A model generated the notes under the pieces. It worked only from the letters and a program-made list of their open reading frames with translations. It searched no databases and was not told the origin of the DNA. Below are positions 35,030-46,344 of a stretch of DNA of 64,000 bases, piece after piece; within the stretch, counting starts at the first letter, position 1, and each line of letters opens with the position of its first letter. Both the position numbers and the translations under genes were made by a program. Source of the stretch: Cercophora sp. LCS_1 (taxonomy: Eukaryota > Ascomycota > Sordariomycetes > Sordariales > Lasiosphaeriaceae). The DNA lies in NCBI GenBank assembly GCA_036250225.1, contig JAPZLL010000001.1, positions 1,240,001 to 1,304,000 on the forward strand, written 5' to 3'.

Positions 35030-35983
35030 AGAGACTACCTGCCCGGCTTTTTTTCATTTGGAAAACATCTTCTTGTTATCTCATACATTTCTCTCATCTC
35101 AGTCTTGGTTTTTTTTATGTGGTGTGTCTTGTCTTATCAACGATTTTTGGGCTTGTCATTGATGCCTAGTTTTTTTGGGGCGGTCTGGATGCTCTCGCTG
35201 TCTCTTTGGTGCATGTGCAAACCTGCCCTTTGTATACGTGTGTACCGTCTGTTATCCGCGATTTTTCTTGGGGCAGCATCTGACTTTGGCTTTTTGGTTT
35301 GGGCTGGAGAGTGTGAAATACCAACCGCTCTACAGGTGTACGAGGAAACGTACATATATGGAGTTATCGGGGTCTATGTATTGGTCATGGCGTGCTTTTT
35401 GCTATTTGGTGGACTGCCCCGCTCAGTATTGTGGGGGAGGAGGGCTGGTACCTGAAGATGAAAGGAACGATCTTTGGCTATCTTGCCTTATGCCTAACGT
35501 GTCGATGATGGATGGACGGTTGGATGATAATGGCAATGCAATGTTCATCCAACTTTTTGCAACGTTGCAACCTTCGGGAAGTGAATGCGTGCCTTTAAGT
35601 GAGCATTAATGTCTTTGTAAAAGGTCCATACAGTTTGAGACTTTCCCAGTTATGCAATGGATTAAGTGCTAATCTCCCTTATGTACACAAAAATGATGCA
35701 ATGTGACTACCAACCCCTGAGAAGCGTATGAACTGTGCAATTTTTACCCCCTTTTTTTTTTGTAGCCAGGCCGTGCCATTGCGCACTTGTTTTACACACA
35801 GAAGCCATAATCCTTTTGACAACCCAGAATGGCGAGACATCCTATCGTCGTGGTACTACATGTGTTATCAGCTCCGCAGCAGGCACCGAAACTGCTCCCA
35901 TTGCATGTTTGGCTGCTTGCTGCGCCGCATCGACCATCGGTACTAATGGCTATCCCTCCAGGCACCGGGACTAGGCTACAGAG
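35030..35983. other. Intergenic between convergent genes
   Basis: 954 T-rich bases between the 3' ends of two convergent genes; hydrophobic short frames here are by-products of T-runs. Confidence 0.5.
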
Positions 35984-37861
35984 TTAGCTATCGACCGTGC
36001 GGCTGAAAATTTCGATGGGGAGGGACTGACGAGGGTTGGACGGTTGCGGCTGCGGCGCTGGACTACCGTCGCATGAGCCCCAGGCCGATTGACACCCGTT
36101 ATTCGGCGAGCAAAAGTCGGAACCCGTTCCGCAATAGCCAAATGCAGAGCAGCAACTCCCGTATCGGGTGCCAGCGCAGGTGATCCCGTTTCCGCAGGTG
36201 CCGTCGGTGCTTGGGCCACGGGTCCCCGTTGGGCGGACGGAGATGGTGCTTCGGGTTCCTTGGTTGTTTGAAGTGGTAGGTTGCTGGACCGTCGTTGGAA
36301 ACGGTACGGTCGTTCGAATGGAGGTCGTGGGCCCCACGGTTGCGCGGGTGCTTGTTGTAGGGAACGGGATTGTTGAACGCGTGGTTACTGACGTTCGGGA
36401 AACAGTTGTTCGGATTGATACGCTGGTGCGGCTAGTGGTCGTTGGGGGGATGGGGTTTGGGGCGGTGGTAGGGACGACAACTGAGCCGGCTGGTCCTGCT
36501 CGATACCAATTGGCTGGGGGGTCGCCTAGACACTCACCCACTGTCACCGCCTGGAATCCGTTGGAGAAGAGAGAGGTCAGGATGTAGTCGGTGAGATTGT
36601 GCACCACCTGGTCGTGGATGTCGTGCTCGATCTGAAGGAACGAGTCCCGGTCCGGGTCAGAGGTTCTCATCGCCTGATCCCAGATGTTCTTGCTGGTTTG
36701 AATCTGCCTTGGGCTGTCGTTCAGATATCCTGCTGTGTCTAGGTCGAAGTAGATGGCGTGATATCCAAGCGTGGCAAGGATATTCTGGCAATTTCTCTCG
36801 CAGATGGAGTAAGGGGGTCTAATACCCGTCAGTCAATAATCTGCCGAATACAAGCTTGCTTATATGTACCTCATATATGTCGGAAAGAAGCCTAGAACCG
36901 AATTGATGGCGATTTCATTCCAGACCATTTGGTTCGTAAACTGCGTATTGGTCAACTGGCTAGCATTCTGATGCGACCAGGTATGACTGGCAATCTGGTG
37001 TCCTTCTGCGTGCATTCTCTATCGTTCGTGTTAGCACTAATAGCCCATCGAATGCAGATTTTCAGACACCATACTCTGAGAATAGCAGGGTAGATGGTGG
37101 AAGGGTCGTTGATCTGACCCTTTCCGAGATTGTTTCCAGTGATGAAGAAGGTAGCCTTGGCACCGTAGCTCTGCAAGTAGTTCCGTCAGCAATACGAAAG
37201 AAAAATCCATGACATGGTCGGTAACCTTCAGCTTATCCAACAGCGCTTCCGTATAAATATACGGCCCATCATCAAAAGTGAGCGCAATGTCGCCGTTCTT
37301 GACACACTCATAGATTCCTGCGCCTCCATAGAGGACGCTCCCCACCTTGGGGCGAGCAACAGGGAATGTGTCCTCTCCAACAGGCTTCTTATTCTGTGAT
37401 CAGTGTGAGAGTTGAACTTTGATGAGGGGATCAGGAATGTTCCGACATACACCATCACAGCCAGAGCCGTAGTTAATTTGACAATCAGGGGCCGAGCAGT
37501 AAGCCGACGATTTCCCACACCACCTGGCTCTGATGTTAGCTTACTACCAAGAGAAGTGTGAATGTGAGCCTAACCCTTCCGCGGAACAGCAATACCCCGG
37601 TGCACAGCTCCCTATCCCAGGGCCACATTTACCGTCGATATTGTCGTCTATTTGCCTCCCCCGCAAAGGCTCTGGCTGTCTCGCTGGTTGGAAATGGTGG
37701 TTGGTTGCAACGTTCTCCTGTGGCATCGCTCCCTGACGCTTCCTCATGTGCTCCATAAACCTCCTCCCTCCCACAAGTTTCGGTATATGCTGGCCTCCAT
37801 GATCGCCATGAGCAGCTGCTGACCCAAACAAAGCGGCCAGAAGGACCGGGGATAACCTCAT
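35984..37861 (-). CDS. Secreted chitin deacetylase, CBM18-NodB-CBM18
   Basis: Six exons: 37861-37575, 37523-37451, 37393-37226, 37170-37075, 37018-36870 and 36818-35984, giving 535 residues; all introns are 51-57 nt. It has a signal peptide MRLSPVLLAALFGSAAA. An N-terminal hevein-type chitin-binding module follows (KCGPGIGSCAPGYCCSAEG, WCGKSSAYCSAPDC). The polysaccharide deacetylase domain has metal/catalytic motif TFDDGP near residue 158, zinc-binding HTWSH, RPPYS, DLDTAGY and the distal IEHDIHDQ. A Ser/Thr/Pro linker of about 90 residues with repeated RTTVPFPTT units is next. A second CBM18 closes the protein (CGNGITCAGTRYGSCCSAFG, YCGTGSDFCSPNNGC). It de-N-acetylates chitin in the wall or protects it from chitinase. 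No GPI tail is seen, so it is secreted or held by chitin binding. Confidence 0.93.
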
Positions 37862-39942
37862 TTCGATTCAGTGCCTATGTAGACAAGGTGAAGGAGAGGT
37901 GTTGGATATATGTAGTTGCCAAGCGAAGTCAACAGCTGTCGGCGGCGGTCCCAATGGCTGGCGGGATAAATCAAAGGGATATGACCATGCCTCATAAATG
38001 AGGGACCGCCCAGAGTCTTAACACATACATGGATCCAAAAAAACCGAACACGGTCTCAGGAGGGACATGCGGTAAGGTTACAGGCGAGCTAGTGGTGAAA
38101 AAAAATGAATGGAAGGGTATGGTTATGATATAAATGAAAACGGTGTGAAGATCCCACCTTGCCGGGAAAGGCGGCCTGGAGACGGCTGGGTTCAGCGCGT
38201 GGACTTCAGACCCTCCATATTACCGTGCAGACGCGGAGGTGCAAGAGCAGCCGCAGTCCTTATTGAGGCGTGCTCCAGGCGAACGTGCGTGGAATTAAAT
38301 AAATGTTGGCCCCACCGGCTGGCGCTATTCTGAGCGTCGGATTGCTTCACACAATTGTCTTCAGGTTGAGGTTGAGAGACAAGGTTCCTATCGCCCAACG
38401 ATGCCAGTACTGGCACCGGAAGGCAATGTATTGGGTCCGGAAATAAGAGTACCCTAAGTTTGAGATGGATTCGAGATATAGTGGCGTAACGCAAGCTCAA
38501 TATCAGACGATCGGGTGAAGTCGAAAAAACATGGGGTAACAGAACATTCCGATGGCCAAGTTTGTAAGCTCCCGGTAAAGTGAACGGCAAGTTCAACGTC
38601 AGTGAATCGACAACCGGCTCCAGTTACTCGAAGGGGAAGGGCCAAGAGGAGGAACAGGGGCATTACGAAGAAGCGCAGATGTTTTCGTCCGTCTGACGTT
38701 CCTCTTTTCGAGAGCTGGAGATTGGGGTTACCTACAATGCCACCAGAAACCGCAGTATGCGGCTTTCGGACTGGGGAAATCTAGTGAAAGCGACAAGGGA
38801 CGGCGGGAGCAAGATGCGGTGGTGTGGCGATCAGCCGCAAGGTAGATGCTCGCTTCCCGGCAGATCTGGCAATCCTCGGCGTTCTTGGACGCAAAGCTTG
38901 GTATGTGACCCAAAAGGGTGACGCGGCAAAATGCTCCAAATTTGGGGAATGGCTGCCGCCATCGCTTCTTTGTATTTTGGCTGAAGTCGACCAGAAATGT
39001 CACCGTGGAGTTGCGGAGCTGTGCAACCGAAGAACCGCGAAGATCGTCGACGGGCTGCGAGGGGAAAGGGGAGAAGGTTGTACGTAGCTCAATTTGGAGC
39101 CGGGATTTTGGACTGGTTGCCCTGCATCTTCCAAGCTTCTCGAAGGGTGATGGGACGGTGAACGTGGTGTTGCAGCGCTGTGACGTCGCTTCGAATTCTC
39201 GATGCCTCCGGATGGGTCTGCGGGCCTCCCAAGACCAGGCGGCAGATTGCAAGGCGAGGGCGAGAAAAGGATCGATGGGTGCCAAGTCGAGCGTCAAACT
39301 TGGCTTCAAAGCATAAAACAACGTCTTTACTGGTTGCAAGGCTGGGGCAGGAACAACCAAGACCAGAGGGGGTGGACTGTTAGTCTTCGGCTCAACCCTT
39401 TCGGGGGGTCCTTCCATGAACTACTTGAAGGGCAAGTGCTACACGTCCCGCGACGAAGAAAAACCCCAAATGCCCCTCCCGATAATTGCCCTACAGCCAA
39501 CCAATCCACCCCGTTGCAACGGCGCTTTCACCACTGCTACCACGAGTTTCCACAAGACCGGATGCCTTAAAGAGACCAAATACCTCACTGCCGGTGGCTG
39601 TCGTCATCCTCTGCACTCCGACCTCGCATCGCTGTCCACTGCTGGGTACGCTCGCAACCTCGCAGCAGTAGACACGTTTGAACCTTGGCTACGGTAACGT
39701 ATCATCACAGGGTCAACGCCTGTTCGGCTTCCACGCTTCCCACCACCGCGGGCGACGCCATCCCACCACGAGGCGCTGGCCTGGTCTTTCAGACTCCTGC
39801 GTTAGAAGCCGCACGCTCCCAAACTCAGAAGCCCGGATCCCCTTCGGCCGCAGGTTGCGCTCGGAGTAGCTTTCTCCGAGGCACCTCCTTCCTCCAGGCG
39901 GTGACTAATCGGGCGAGCACTGTTGTTATTGATCATCTCACA
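37862..39942. other. Intergenic, 2.1 kb
   Basis: Promoter side of the deacetylase gene plus the 3' flank of a DUF5672 gene. A 229-codon ATG frame on the minus strand (39417-38728) shows no domain and is not supported. Confidence 0.4.
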
Positions 39943-41272
39943 TCATGGAGCATGCCTTGGTAAAACGCCTGACCGTGTTTGGTTGGTTTTTCTGTTGGAT
40001 CCCCACTGGGTCTCTGGCTTCGTTGAGTTGGCGAACCCAGTTACTGTCTCGTTCCCCGTCGTCCCGTTTGCGTTTTTCGCAGCGTCTTCCGCCGCTTTCT
40101 TCTTCGCAGCTTCCTCGGCAGCCTTTGACGCCTTTACTCTGGCAGCTGCCTCCTCCTTATGCTTCTTGACCCTCTCCAGGTACGCCTTGTTGACTTCGTC
40201 ATCATTCGTCGGAGAAGGCGTCAATGTTTGACCCCCAAAGCCGCCGCCACCGGCACCCCAGCACCGTTCCCTTGTCAGCCTCATGTCCATTATCAGGCTC
40301 ACCTCCGGACAGTACTTGAAGATGGCCTTTCGCTGACTCTCGTTGTCCCACACGACACGGGACAGCTTTTTTCCCCCATCGGGAATGTGGTAGCCCATTG
40401 CCTTTTCTCTGTATGCGTCCTCAACGGCAAGCGCTTCGTGTCCGGTCGCAATCTTAGCGTCGGGTAGAAGAGTCACCCGCTTTCTGAACCATTCATCTTC
40501 AGGCTCCGAGTCGTTATACCGCGCCTGGAAGCCAAGGACCCGCTCGACGGTGGAAATGCGGCGCAGGGTGAGCCCACCGCCGGATGGGAACTGTTCACTA
40601 CCCGTCTTGGTGGTGCCGACCCAATCGAAATGCAGCCAGTCGTTGAGGCTGACACCGGAATTAGAGCAGAGGATGCTATCTGACTCGTACTTCAGAAGCC
40701 ATTCGACGCCGGGGAGGAACTCGGCATAAAATCTCGGGTCCGTCACGGTTCGATAGACGTGTTCCTTGCTGCTGATGTTCCAGGGCTCGGGCAGAACCAT
40801 CAAATCCAACTTGCCAATGACTTGTTGGTACTTGGTTGCATATGCCCTCCCGACTGTGACGACGCTCTGCTCGGAACCGATGAAGAGGAAACGCCAGTCT
40901 GGAGGAACCACCGAGATCATGTGCAAAATTTGAGGCACAAGATGGGGAAGTGGCCTTGGTTCAATCAAAAGTGCAACCTTGGCAGCACTGTAGGCATCGC
41001 GGGGATCGTTAGACGAAGTCTTCCAATCAACCTTGATGCTCGGCAGACTTTGCCGGGCCTCTTCGAGCCGAGCCTTCACTTTCTCTTTGATCACGGGCTG
41101 GTAGCTGGGAAGGATGGATGCGAACCACCATCTACACGTTGCACCGTCAGTGGGACGCTCAACGGGAGGATTCTACTACCTACGTTGCAGCCAAGGATAA
41201 TGCCAGAAAGATTTTGGCTCGAGAAAGAACAAACTTGGTGGAAGATGCGGGCGGCGCCAGGACAACAGCCAT
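39943..41272 (-). CDS. DUF5672 protein, type II membrane glycosyltransferase-like
   Basis: Exons 41272-41184 and 41131-39943 with a 52-nt intron (GTAGGT...GTGTAG), giving 425 residues. An N-terminal hydrophobic segment crosses the splice junction (KIFLALSLAATWWFASILPS). The DUF5672 core includes KVALLIEPRPLPHLVPQILH, ISVVPPDWRFLFIGSEQS, WLLKYESDSILCSNSGVSLN, DWLHFDWVGT and SGGGLTLRRISTVERV, then DSEPEDEWF and a late YCPEV. The C-terminus is a Lys/Ala/Glu-rich helix followed by a polar tail. The DSxxC motif after two hydrophobic strands resembles the DxD region of GT-A enzymes, so a Golgi glycosyltransferase is a reasonable but unproven guess. It is a diverged paralogue of the adjacent plus-strand gene. 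Confidence 0.85.
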
Positions 41273-42591
41273 CGTGCCTGAGAGCGATAACGAGTGGATT
41301 CAAAAGAATGTGGTCATTGGATCATGGAGGGAAGCGAGCGTTGATATCCTGTCTCGAGGACAGCTTGGAAGGTCGGAAAGGGTAGACTGTCCCAACACCC
41401 ACCATTGCGACAGCGCGGGGGGTCGTGTGGGTGATGTGCTGAACGCGACCCCGAGATTCCAAGAATAAGCCAGACAGGGGTTGTCAACGCTAAGCCTTTT
41501 GGCGAAAAAGGGGTCCCGAATGGGAGAGCTGATGACGAGGTGAGGTTGCATTGGCTGAGCTTGACATTTCGCGTGCTGCGTCCTTATCTTCCTCATTGCA
41601 AATGACTGCCGTTGATTGTTTTCAGGCACACCGCAGTGCATTCTCACGTACAGGAATCTCAGGGACGGAGAAACTCGACATTGCGACAAGTCGCGTTTGT
41701 TCAACGTCAACTCCAAGGCTTGACGAAGAATACGGGGTGCGGTGTGCTGTACTTGGAGTGTACTTATCCCCTGTAGTAGTGGCGTTGCTATTGACGAAAG
41801 CGGGGCAACCTAGGACGACGTGGGAATAGGGTCTTGACGATGGTTGATGTTGGCTCTTGAGAGGAGGTAAGTTTACTCGGCCTACTCTTACCACACGTGG
41901 ACTTGAGGTTACGTTGACAGAACTGCAGTCTCATTCAAAGGACAGCGTGTTGAGTTGAAAGTGAGGGACACCAATACTGGTAAGCTGAACAACCCCCTGG
42001 ACTAACGATAGGCACCTTAGTCCGTGCGCCAGTCATCCCATGGTGTTCGTCCTGGACAATTTCAGCGGACTCTTCGGAGAACCCTCTCCTCATCAACGAA
42101 CCAGACATGCTAAATGGAACTGGCAAACTCTACCAAAGAATCTCTGGACCGACTCAAAATCGGTGCGAAATGCCCGTGATCTGTCCAGTTTGCTCAGATG
42201 TCCAGAAAGCAAAAGGGCTGCGCCGTCACAACGCTTAAACGATCCCGCACTTGCAGATCAATTATTGGAGAGAGCCGCATGTACCGTCCAAGTACCACCC
42301 GCCCATGCCGGTTTGGGAACCACTTTCTGCCCCTGTTCGCGCGTGGTCTTCGCGTTCGAACTTCTGCCGCCTCCCCTCCTTTGCTCATCTTGGCCTTGAG
42401 AACACCATCGCCAGACCCGAGCATGGACTGACCGGTTGGTTGTCGGCTCGCTGGCCCTCCGCTCCCAGCTTCAGTCTCGCAGTCTCGCAGTTATCGCCAG
42501 CCCAGATCCTGAACCGATGACACTTTGACACCAAAGAACACTCCAAATCTTCACGGCTCGGGCCTCGCCCACCGTCATTGATATCAAGAAA
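41273..42591. other. Shared promoter region of the DUF5672 pair
   Basis: 1.3 kb between two divergent starts. Short frames on both strands are not supported as genes. Confidence 0.45.
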
Positions 42592-43854
42592 ATGGCCCTC
42601 TTCCAACACCTCGCCGCCCCAACGCCCCTCTCCCGCACCAAAGCCCTCCTATCGCTCCTCTGGTCCCACCCAAGCCGTCGCCTCCGCCTTACTGTCCTCA
42701 TCATCTTCGTCCTGGTAACCCTTCACCTCCTCACGCCCTCCTCGCTCCCAATACCCTCCCTCTCCCTCGAGTACCACTACGCCGCGCAATCCACCAAGTT
42801 CAACGCCTCCAAAGTCGCCCTCCTCATCGAAAACAGGCCCAACCCCATCCTCGCCCCCCTCATGCTCCACTTCATCTCGGTCGTCCCCCCCGACTGGCGC
42901 TTCCGCTTCATGGGCTCGATCGAATCCGTAACCCTCATCAACTCATCCGTCGCCATCCGCGAGCAGGTCGCAGCGGGCAAGCTGGACCTCTCCTACATCC
43001 CCGCCAACATGACGACGGGATCCCAAGAGGAAATCAGCCGGTTCCTGACGAACCTGTGGCTCTACGAGACGTATCTCGCCCCGGCGGAATGGCTGCTCGT
43101 CTTCCAAACCGACAGCATGCTGTGCGCAAACAGTCGCAAGAATTTGAACGATTATCTGGACTACGACTGGGTCGGCGCGCCGTGGAACCCCAACAGCCGA
43201 TTCGGCGGAAATGGCGGGCTGAGTATGAGACGGGTGAGCGCTATTGTAAAAGTGCTGAAGAACCAGATCAGGGTCGACGGTTCCGACCCCGAGGATGTGT
43301 GGTTGACGGATCGGCTGGGGCATTTACCGGGCGGGAGACTGGCGAACGGGAGCGTGTCGATTGTTTTTTCGGGCGAGTCCAAGCAGGGCGAAAAGGTGAA
43401 GCTCGTGCATGCGAGCGAGGTCGGACACGGAGGCCGGAACGGGACCAAACACAATAACCAAACGGCGTTGTTGGAGGCGGCCAGAAATGGGAGCTACGTC
43501 GAGGGCTTGGATGATTGGAGGGAGGGCTTTTACGAGCCCATGGGCTATCACACCGGCGGCAGCGGAGTGATTCTGCCCAGTGAGATTTGGGGGACGACAA
43601 GGCTGAGGAAGCATATTTGGGATTACTGCCCCGAAATCAAGATGACGCTGGATATGGATTCCGCGCAATACATTACGGGGAACTGTGCTGGGAATTGGAA
43701 GAGGGATGATGCGAGCGGGATGGGCTTCATTGGTATTGAGACTGAGGAGGAGGTAGGCGATGAAGGCGATGGTTTGAGACGTAGGGGATACGAGACGGAA
43801 ATGATTGACGGGGTGGAATATCCTCTGTTGCCAAATTTGATGACGTTCTTGTAG
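42592..43854 (+). CDS. DUF5672 protein, type II membrane glycosyltransferase-like (paralogue)
   Basis: Single exon of 420 codons. A short cytosolic N-terminus precedes a transmembrane anchor (LRLTVLIIFVLVTLHLL, about residues 30-50). The DUF5672 core follows: KVALLIENRPNPILAPLMLH, FISVVPPDWRFRFMGSIES, KLDLSYIPANMT, WLLVFQTDSMLCANSRKNLN, DYLDYDWVGAPWNPNSRFGG, GGLSMRRVSAIVKVLKNQ and DPEDVWLTDRLGHLPGGRLAN, later YEPMGYHTGGSG and YCPEIKMTLDMD. This is the canonical form of the family as I remember it. The 5' half is strongly C-ending in codon use. Location in the Golgi and transferase activity are inferred. Confidence 0.9.
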   Translation: MALFQHLAAPTPLSRTKALLSLLWSHPSRRLRLTVLIIFVLVTLHLLTPSSLPIPSLSLEYHYAAQSTKFNASKVALLIENRPNPILAPLMLHFISVVPPDWRFRFMGSIESVTLINSSVAIREQVAAGKLDLSYIPANMTTGSQEEISRFLTNLWLYETYLAPAEWLLVFQTDSMLCANSRKNLNDYLDYDWVGAPWNPNSRFGGNGGLSMRRVSAIVKVLKNQIRVDGSDPEDVWLTDRLGHLPGGRLANGSVSIVFSGESKQGEKVKLVHASEVGHGGRNGTKHNNQTALLEAARNGSYVEGLDDWREGFYEPMGYHTGGSGVILPSEIWGTTRLRKHIWDYCPEIKMTLDMDSAQYITGNCAGNWKRDDASGMGFIGIETEEEVGDEGDGLRRRGYETEMIDGVEYPLLPNLMTFL

Positions 43855-44040
43855 CAAGTTGTACATACTTCAATGCAAATATCGCTCAGTGGAGAGAATC
43901 GAAAAAGTGATACACAGGAGGCCACCCCCAACATCAATCATGATGATATCCCTCTAAACTCCCAAAATACATGAAAAATCTAAGATCCGTCCATCATACA
44001 TCTCATCCGTCACCCATTAGATTAATGCCTGACATACAGC

Positions 44041-45822
44041 TTACAGCTCCCTCACAACCTGTCCGACCAACCCACCAATCTCACCGAAGAGGACGCCCTT
44101 AAAGACCGCCTCGCCGAGGTGCTCTCCCCAGTGCCCTGCCTCCTTCAGCTTCTCCTTCCATGCATTCTTTTGCTCGGTTGGCAGCTCATGCCACTCAACT
44201 GCCTTCCCGTGCGTCTCTTCACTGTGCGTATCAACCTTGACACCTGCATCGTCTCCCTGAGAGTCCACGTTCAACACCACCACCTTGTCGTCAGCCCCTA
44301 GCTTCTTCTCCGCTAAGAACTCGGAGAGGAACCCTTCCTTCAGGGGCGATTTATGTGACCAGTCCTCGTGCCAGCTATGGGGCAAAACACGCCTAGCGCC
44401 AATAACTGATGGCGAAAGACCCTTGACCTCCAGGACGCTTTGGCCGATGATAGCCAGAAGAAGGACGATGGCGGCAAGAACCATGATAAGATCGCGAGGC
44501 GACGGGCCGTGGCTCTTGAGCGCAACCTCGTAGCGGGGCTGTCGAGGGGGGCCCGCCCGGCGGGCACTGGCCGGGACCCCCTTTTCGTTGACACGCCTGA
44601 GCGGAAGGGAGTGCACAACGCAAGAGTTGCCCATGGACCCAATGGAGGCGAGTTTGAGGTAGTGCTGGCGCATTGTGGCTGTCTTGGGTGGAACAAAATG
44701 CGAAAAGACGAGACCAGAGATAGGACCCGGGTGGACCTCTTTGAGGGTGTTGATGAGGTGGAGATTGGTGAGCAGTTCAATCTCTCCAACGGACTGGTGG
44801 TCGATTTTGTAAAGTGTCACAGAACTGTCTTGGCCGGCAACGGCAATGACAAACTGCACATCACCATATTTCGTTGTGGGTGCCGATGGAGGGGAGAGAT
44901 TGCGCACTGCCATGCCGGTCGAGCGCGCCACTGTCTTGGGGAGCTTTGCGGAAATGGCGAGGCGTGCCTTGGCGTCGCTTCCCTGATCGGGCTTGGGGAG
45001 ACGGAAGCCTTGGAGGACAACTCCGCTAGCCTTGGGGATATTCGCCGTCGCGATGAGAAACGTGGGCGTGAGGTAGCGGATCGACCGGAAGGAGGCGCGG
45101 GGAGACTCGTCATGCGGGACGGTAAAGACAAGGTGAGGGCCCTCTGTCCCCCTCTTCCCAATGCTGAGCGTGTAGATCTCAAAATCGTCGCAGTAGACGA
45201 TTTGCCATTCGCTATCCCCCGTCTGTATTATATCCATATCCATGGCCTCCTTCACCAACTCCAGCTTTCCTCGTGATTTCGGCGCATTACCCGTGGAAGG
45301 GACATCGAAGACGGCGATTTCGGCATCCTTGGCGAGGCCGGTTGCGATCGCGCCAATCTGAGGCTTGTCGGCGTATGGATGCGATAGCCTCAGTACTCTT
45401 TGGTATGTGTCGGCTTCCTTGGAGGAGAACAGGGTCGACCGGGACAACTCGGCAATCTTGGGGGTGGCTTTGGCTTTGGACGTCTGGTCGACGCCAAAGA
45501 TCCGAAAGTGCTCGTTCTTCCCCTTTGCGACATCTGCGGGGCTGGAGTTGATGCCGGTAAAAACCAAGATGGAGTTTCTCCTCCGCGGTCCGACTGCAAG
45601 GGTGTTGACGCTGTCCTCGTCGCGGCTCAGATCGAGCTCCGACAGGATCTGGACCGAGTCTTTGTCCGAGACGTCCAGGACACTGATCTTGTTGGAGACG
45701 CCGCTCCTACCGGGACCTCCACCGCCGCCAACTACGAGCCTGTTCGCATCTTGGGGATCAAAATCGCACGCATAGAGAGGGTATGATAGGTGTAATGACG
45801 CAGTTGGGATGTTGGGAGCCAT
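44041..45822 (-). CDS. SEC12: Sec12, guanine nucleotide exchange factor for Sar1
   Basis: Single exon, 593 residues from ATG 45822 (MAPNIPTASLHLSYPLYACD); the frame is open further upstream but has no ATG. The WD40-type beta-propeller fills roughly residues 1-440 and has the potassium-binding loop VVGGGGGPGRSGVSNKISVL near the start, a hallmark of Sec12/PREB. A single transmembrane segment (LIMVLAAIVLLLAIIGQSVL) lies near 444-466. A luminal tail of about 125 residues ends in GEIGGLVGQVVREL. Sec12 is an ER membrane protein that loads GTP onto Sar1 to start COPII budding. The gene is convergent with the DUF5672 gene (186 bp apart) and lies downstream of the ALDH gene on the same strand. Confidence 0.93.
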   Translation of the reverse strand: MAPNIPTASLHLSYPLYACDFDPQDANRLVVGGGGGPGRSGVSNKISVLDVSDKDSVQILSELDLSRDEDSVNTLAVGPRRRNSILVFTGINSSPADVAKGKNEHFRIFGVDQTSKAKATPKIAELSRSTLFSSKEADTYQRVLRLSHPYADKPQIGAIATGLAKDAEIAVFDVPSTGNAPKSRGKLELVKEAMDMDIIQTGDSEWQIVYCDDFEIYTLSIGKRGTEGPHLVFTVPHDESPRASFRSIRYLTPTFLIATANIPKASGVVLQGFRLPKPDQGSDAKARLAISAKLPKTVARSTGMAVRNLSPPSAPTTKYGDVQFVIAVAGQDSSVTLYKIDHQSVGEIELLTNLHLINTLKEVHPGPISGLVFSHFVPPKTATMRQHYLKLASIGSMGNSCVVHSLPLRRVNEKGVPASARRAGPPRQPRYEVALKSHGPSPRDLIMVLAAIVLLLAIIGQSVLEVKGLSPSVIGARRVLPHSWHEDWSHKSPLKEGFLSEFLAEKKLGADDKVVVLNVDSQGDDAGVKVDTHSEETHGKAVEWHELPTEQKNAWKEKLKEAGHWGEHLGEAVFKGVLFGEIGGLVGQVVREL

Positions 45823-46344
45823 CGCGGGCTCGGGTCGTCGAGAATGCGCGGTTTGCCTGCGGGTGCGAAGCAAAGCTAGATTGCGCCTGTAGAGCTGATC
45901 GAAGAAATAAAGCGTCAACCACAAGAATCGAAGATTGTATTAAGAGGCTTGAAAGCGACAGGTGATGTCGTCGCAATCGAGTTTGGCAACCTGTCTTCAG
46001 TGTCGTCAGGCGGAGGACAAGTTTTGGTGCCACGTTCCTAGCTTCGCCTTTGGCTTGGCACCGACCCTTGTCAATGTGGGGTTGAATCATCAAGGTTCCC
46101 ATTGTGCGGAACGCATGAAACCGATGACGCTGCGTCTTGAAGTTCGCAGCACCATAATCAACTCGTGTGGGGGATTTCAGATGAAATTCATTGCTATGAT
46201 TGATGTTTCGCTGTCCCATAATTCCGAGCGAGTGATACCACTCAACATTCCACGTCGAAAACCGGGGTCCAAACTACGTTCCGCTCCCAATATTACAGAC
46301 ACTTCGAGCTATACCCCTGGCGATATATACCACTTGCAGATTTC
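45823..46344. other. Intergenic
   Basis: 522 bases: SEC12 promoter and ALDH 3' flank, both minus-strand genes. A long plus-strand frame here runs antisense into the ALDH gene and is not supported. Confidence 0.5.

Noticed and set aside
38728..39417. 229-codon ATG-started minus-strand frame
   Set aside because: No recognisable sequence and no hydrophobic patterning; similar in character to other chance frames in this GC-balanced DNA.
44440..45276. 278-codon plus-strand frame
   Set aside because: Antisense to the strongly supported SEC12 gene.
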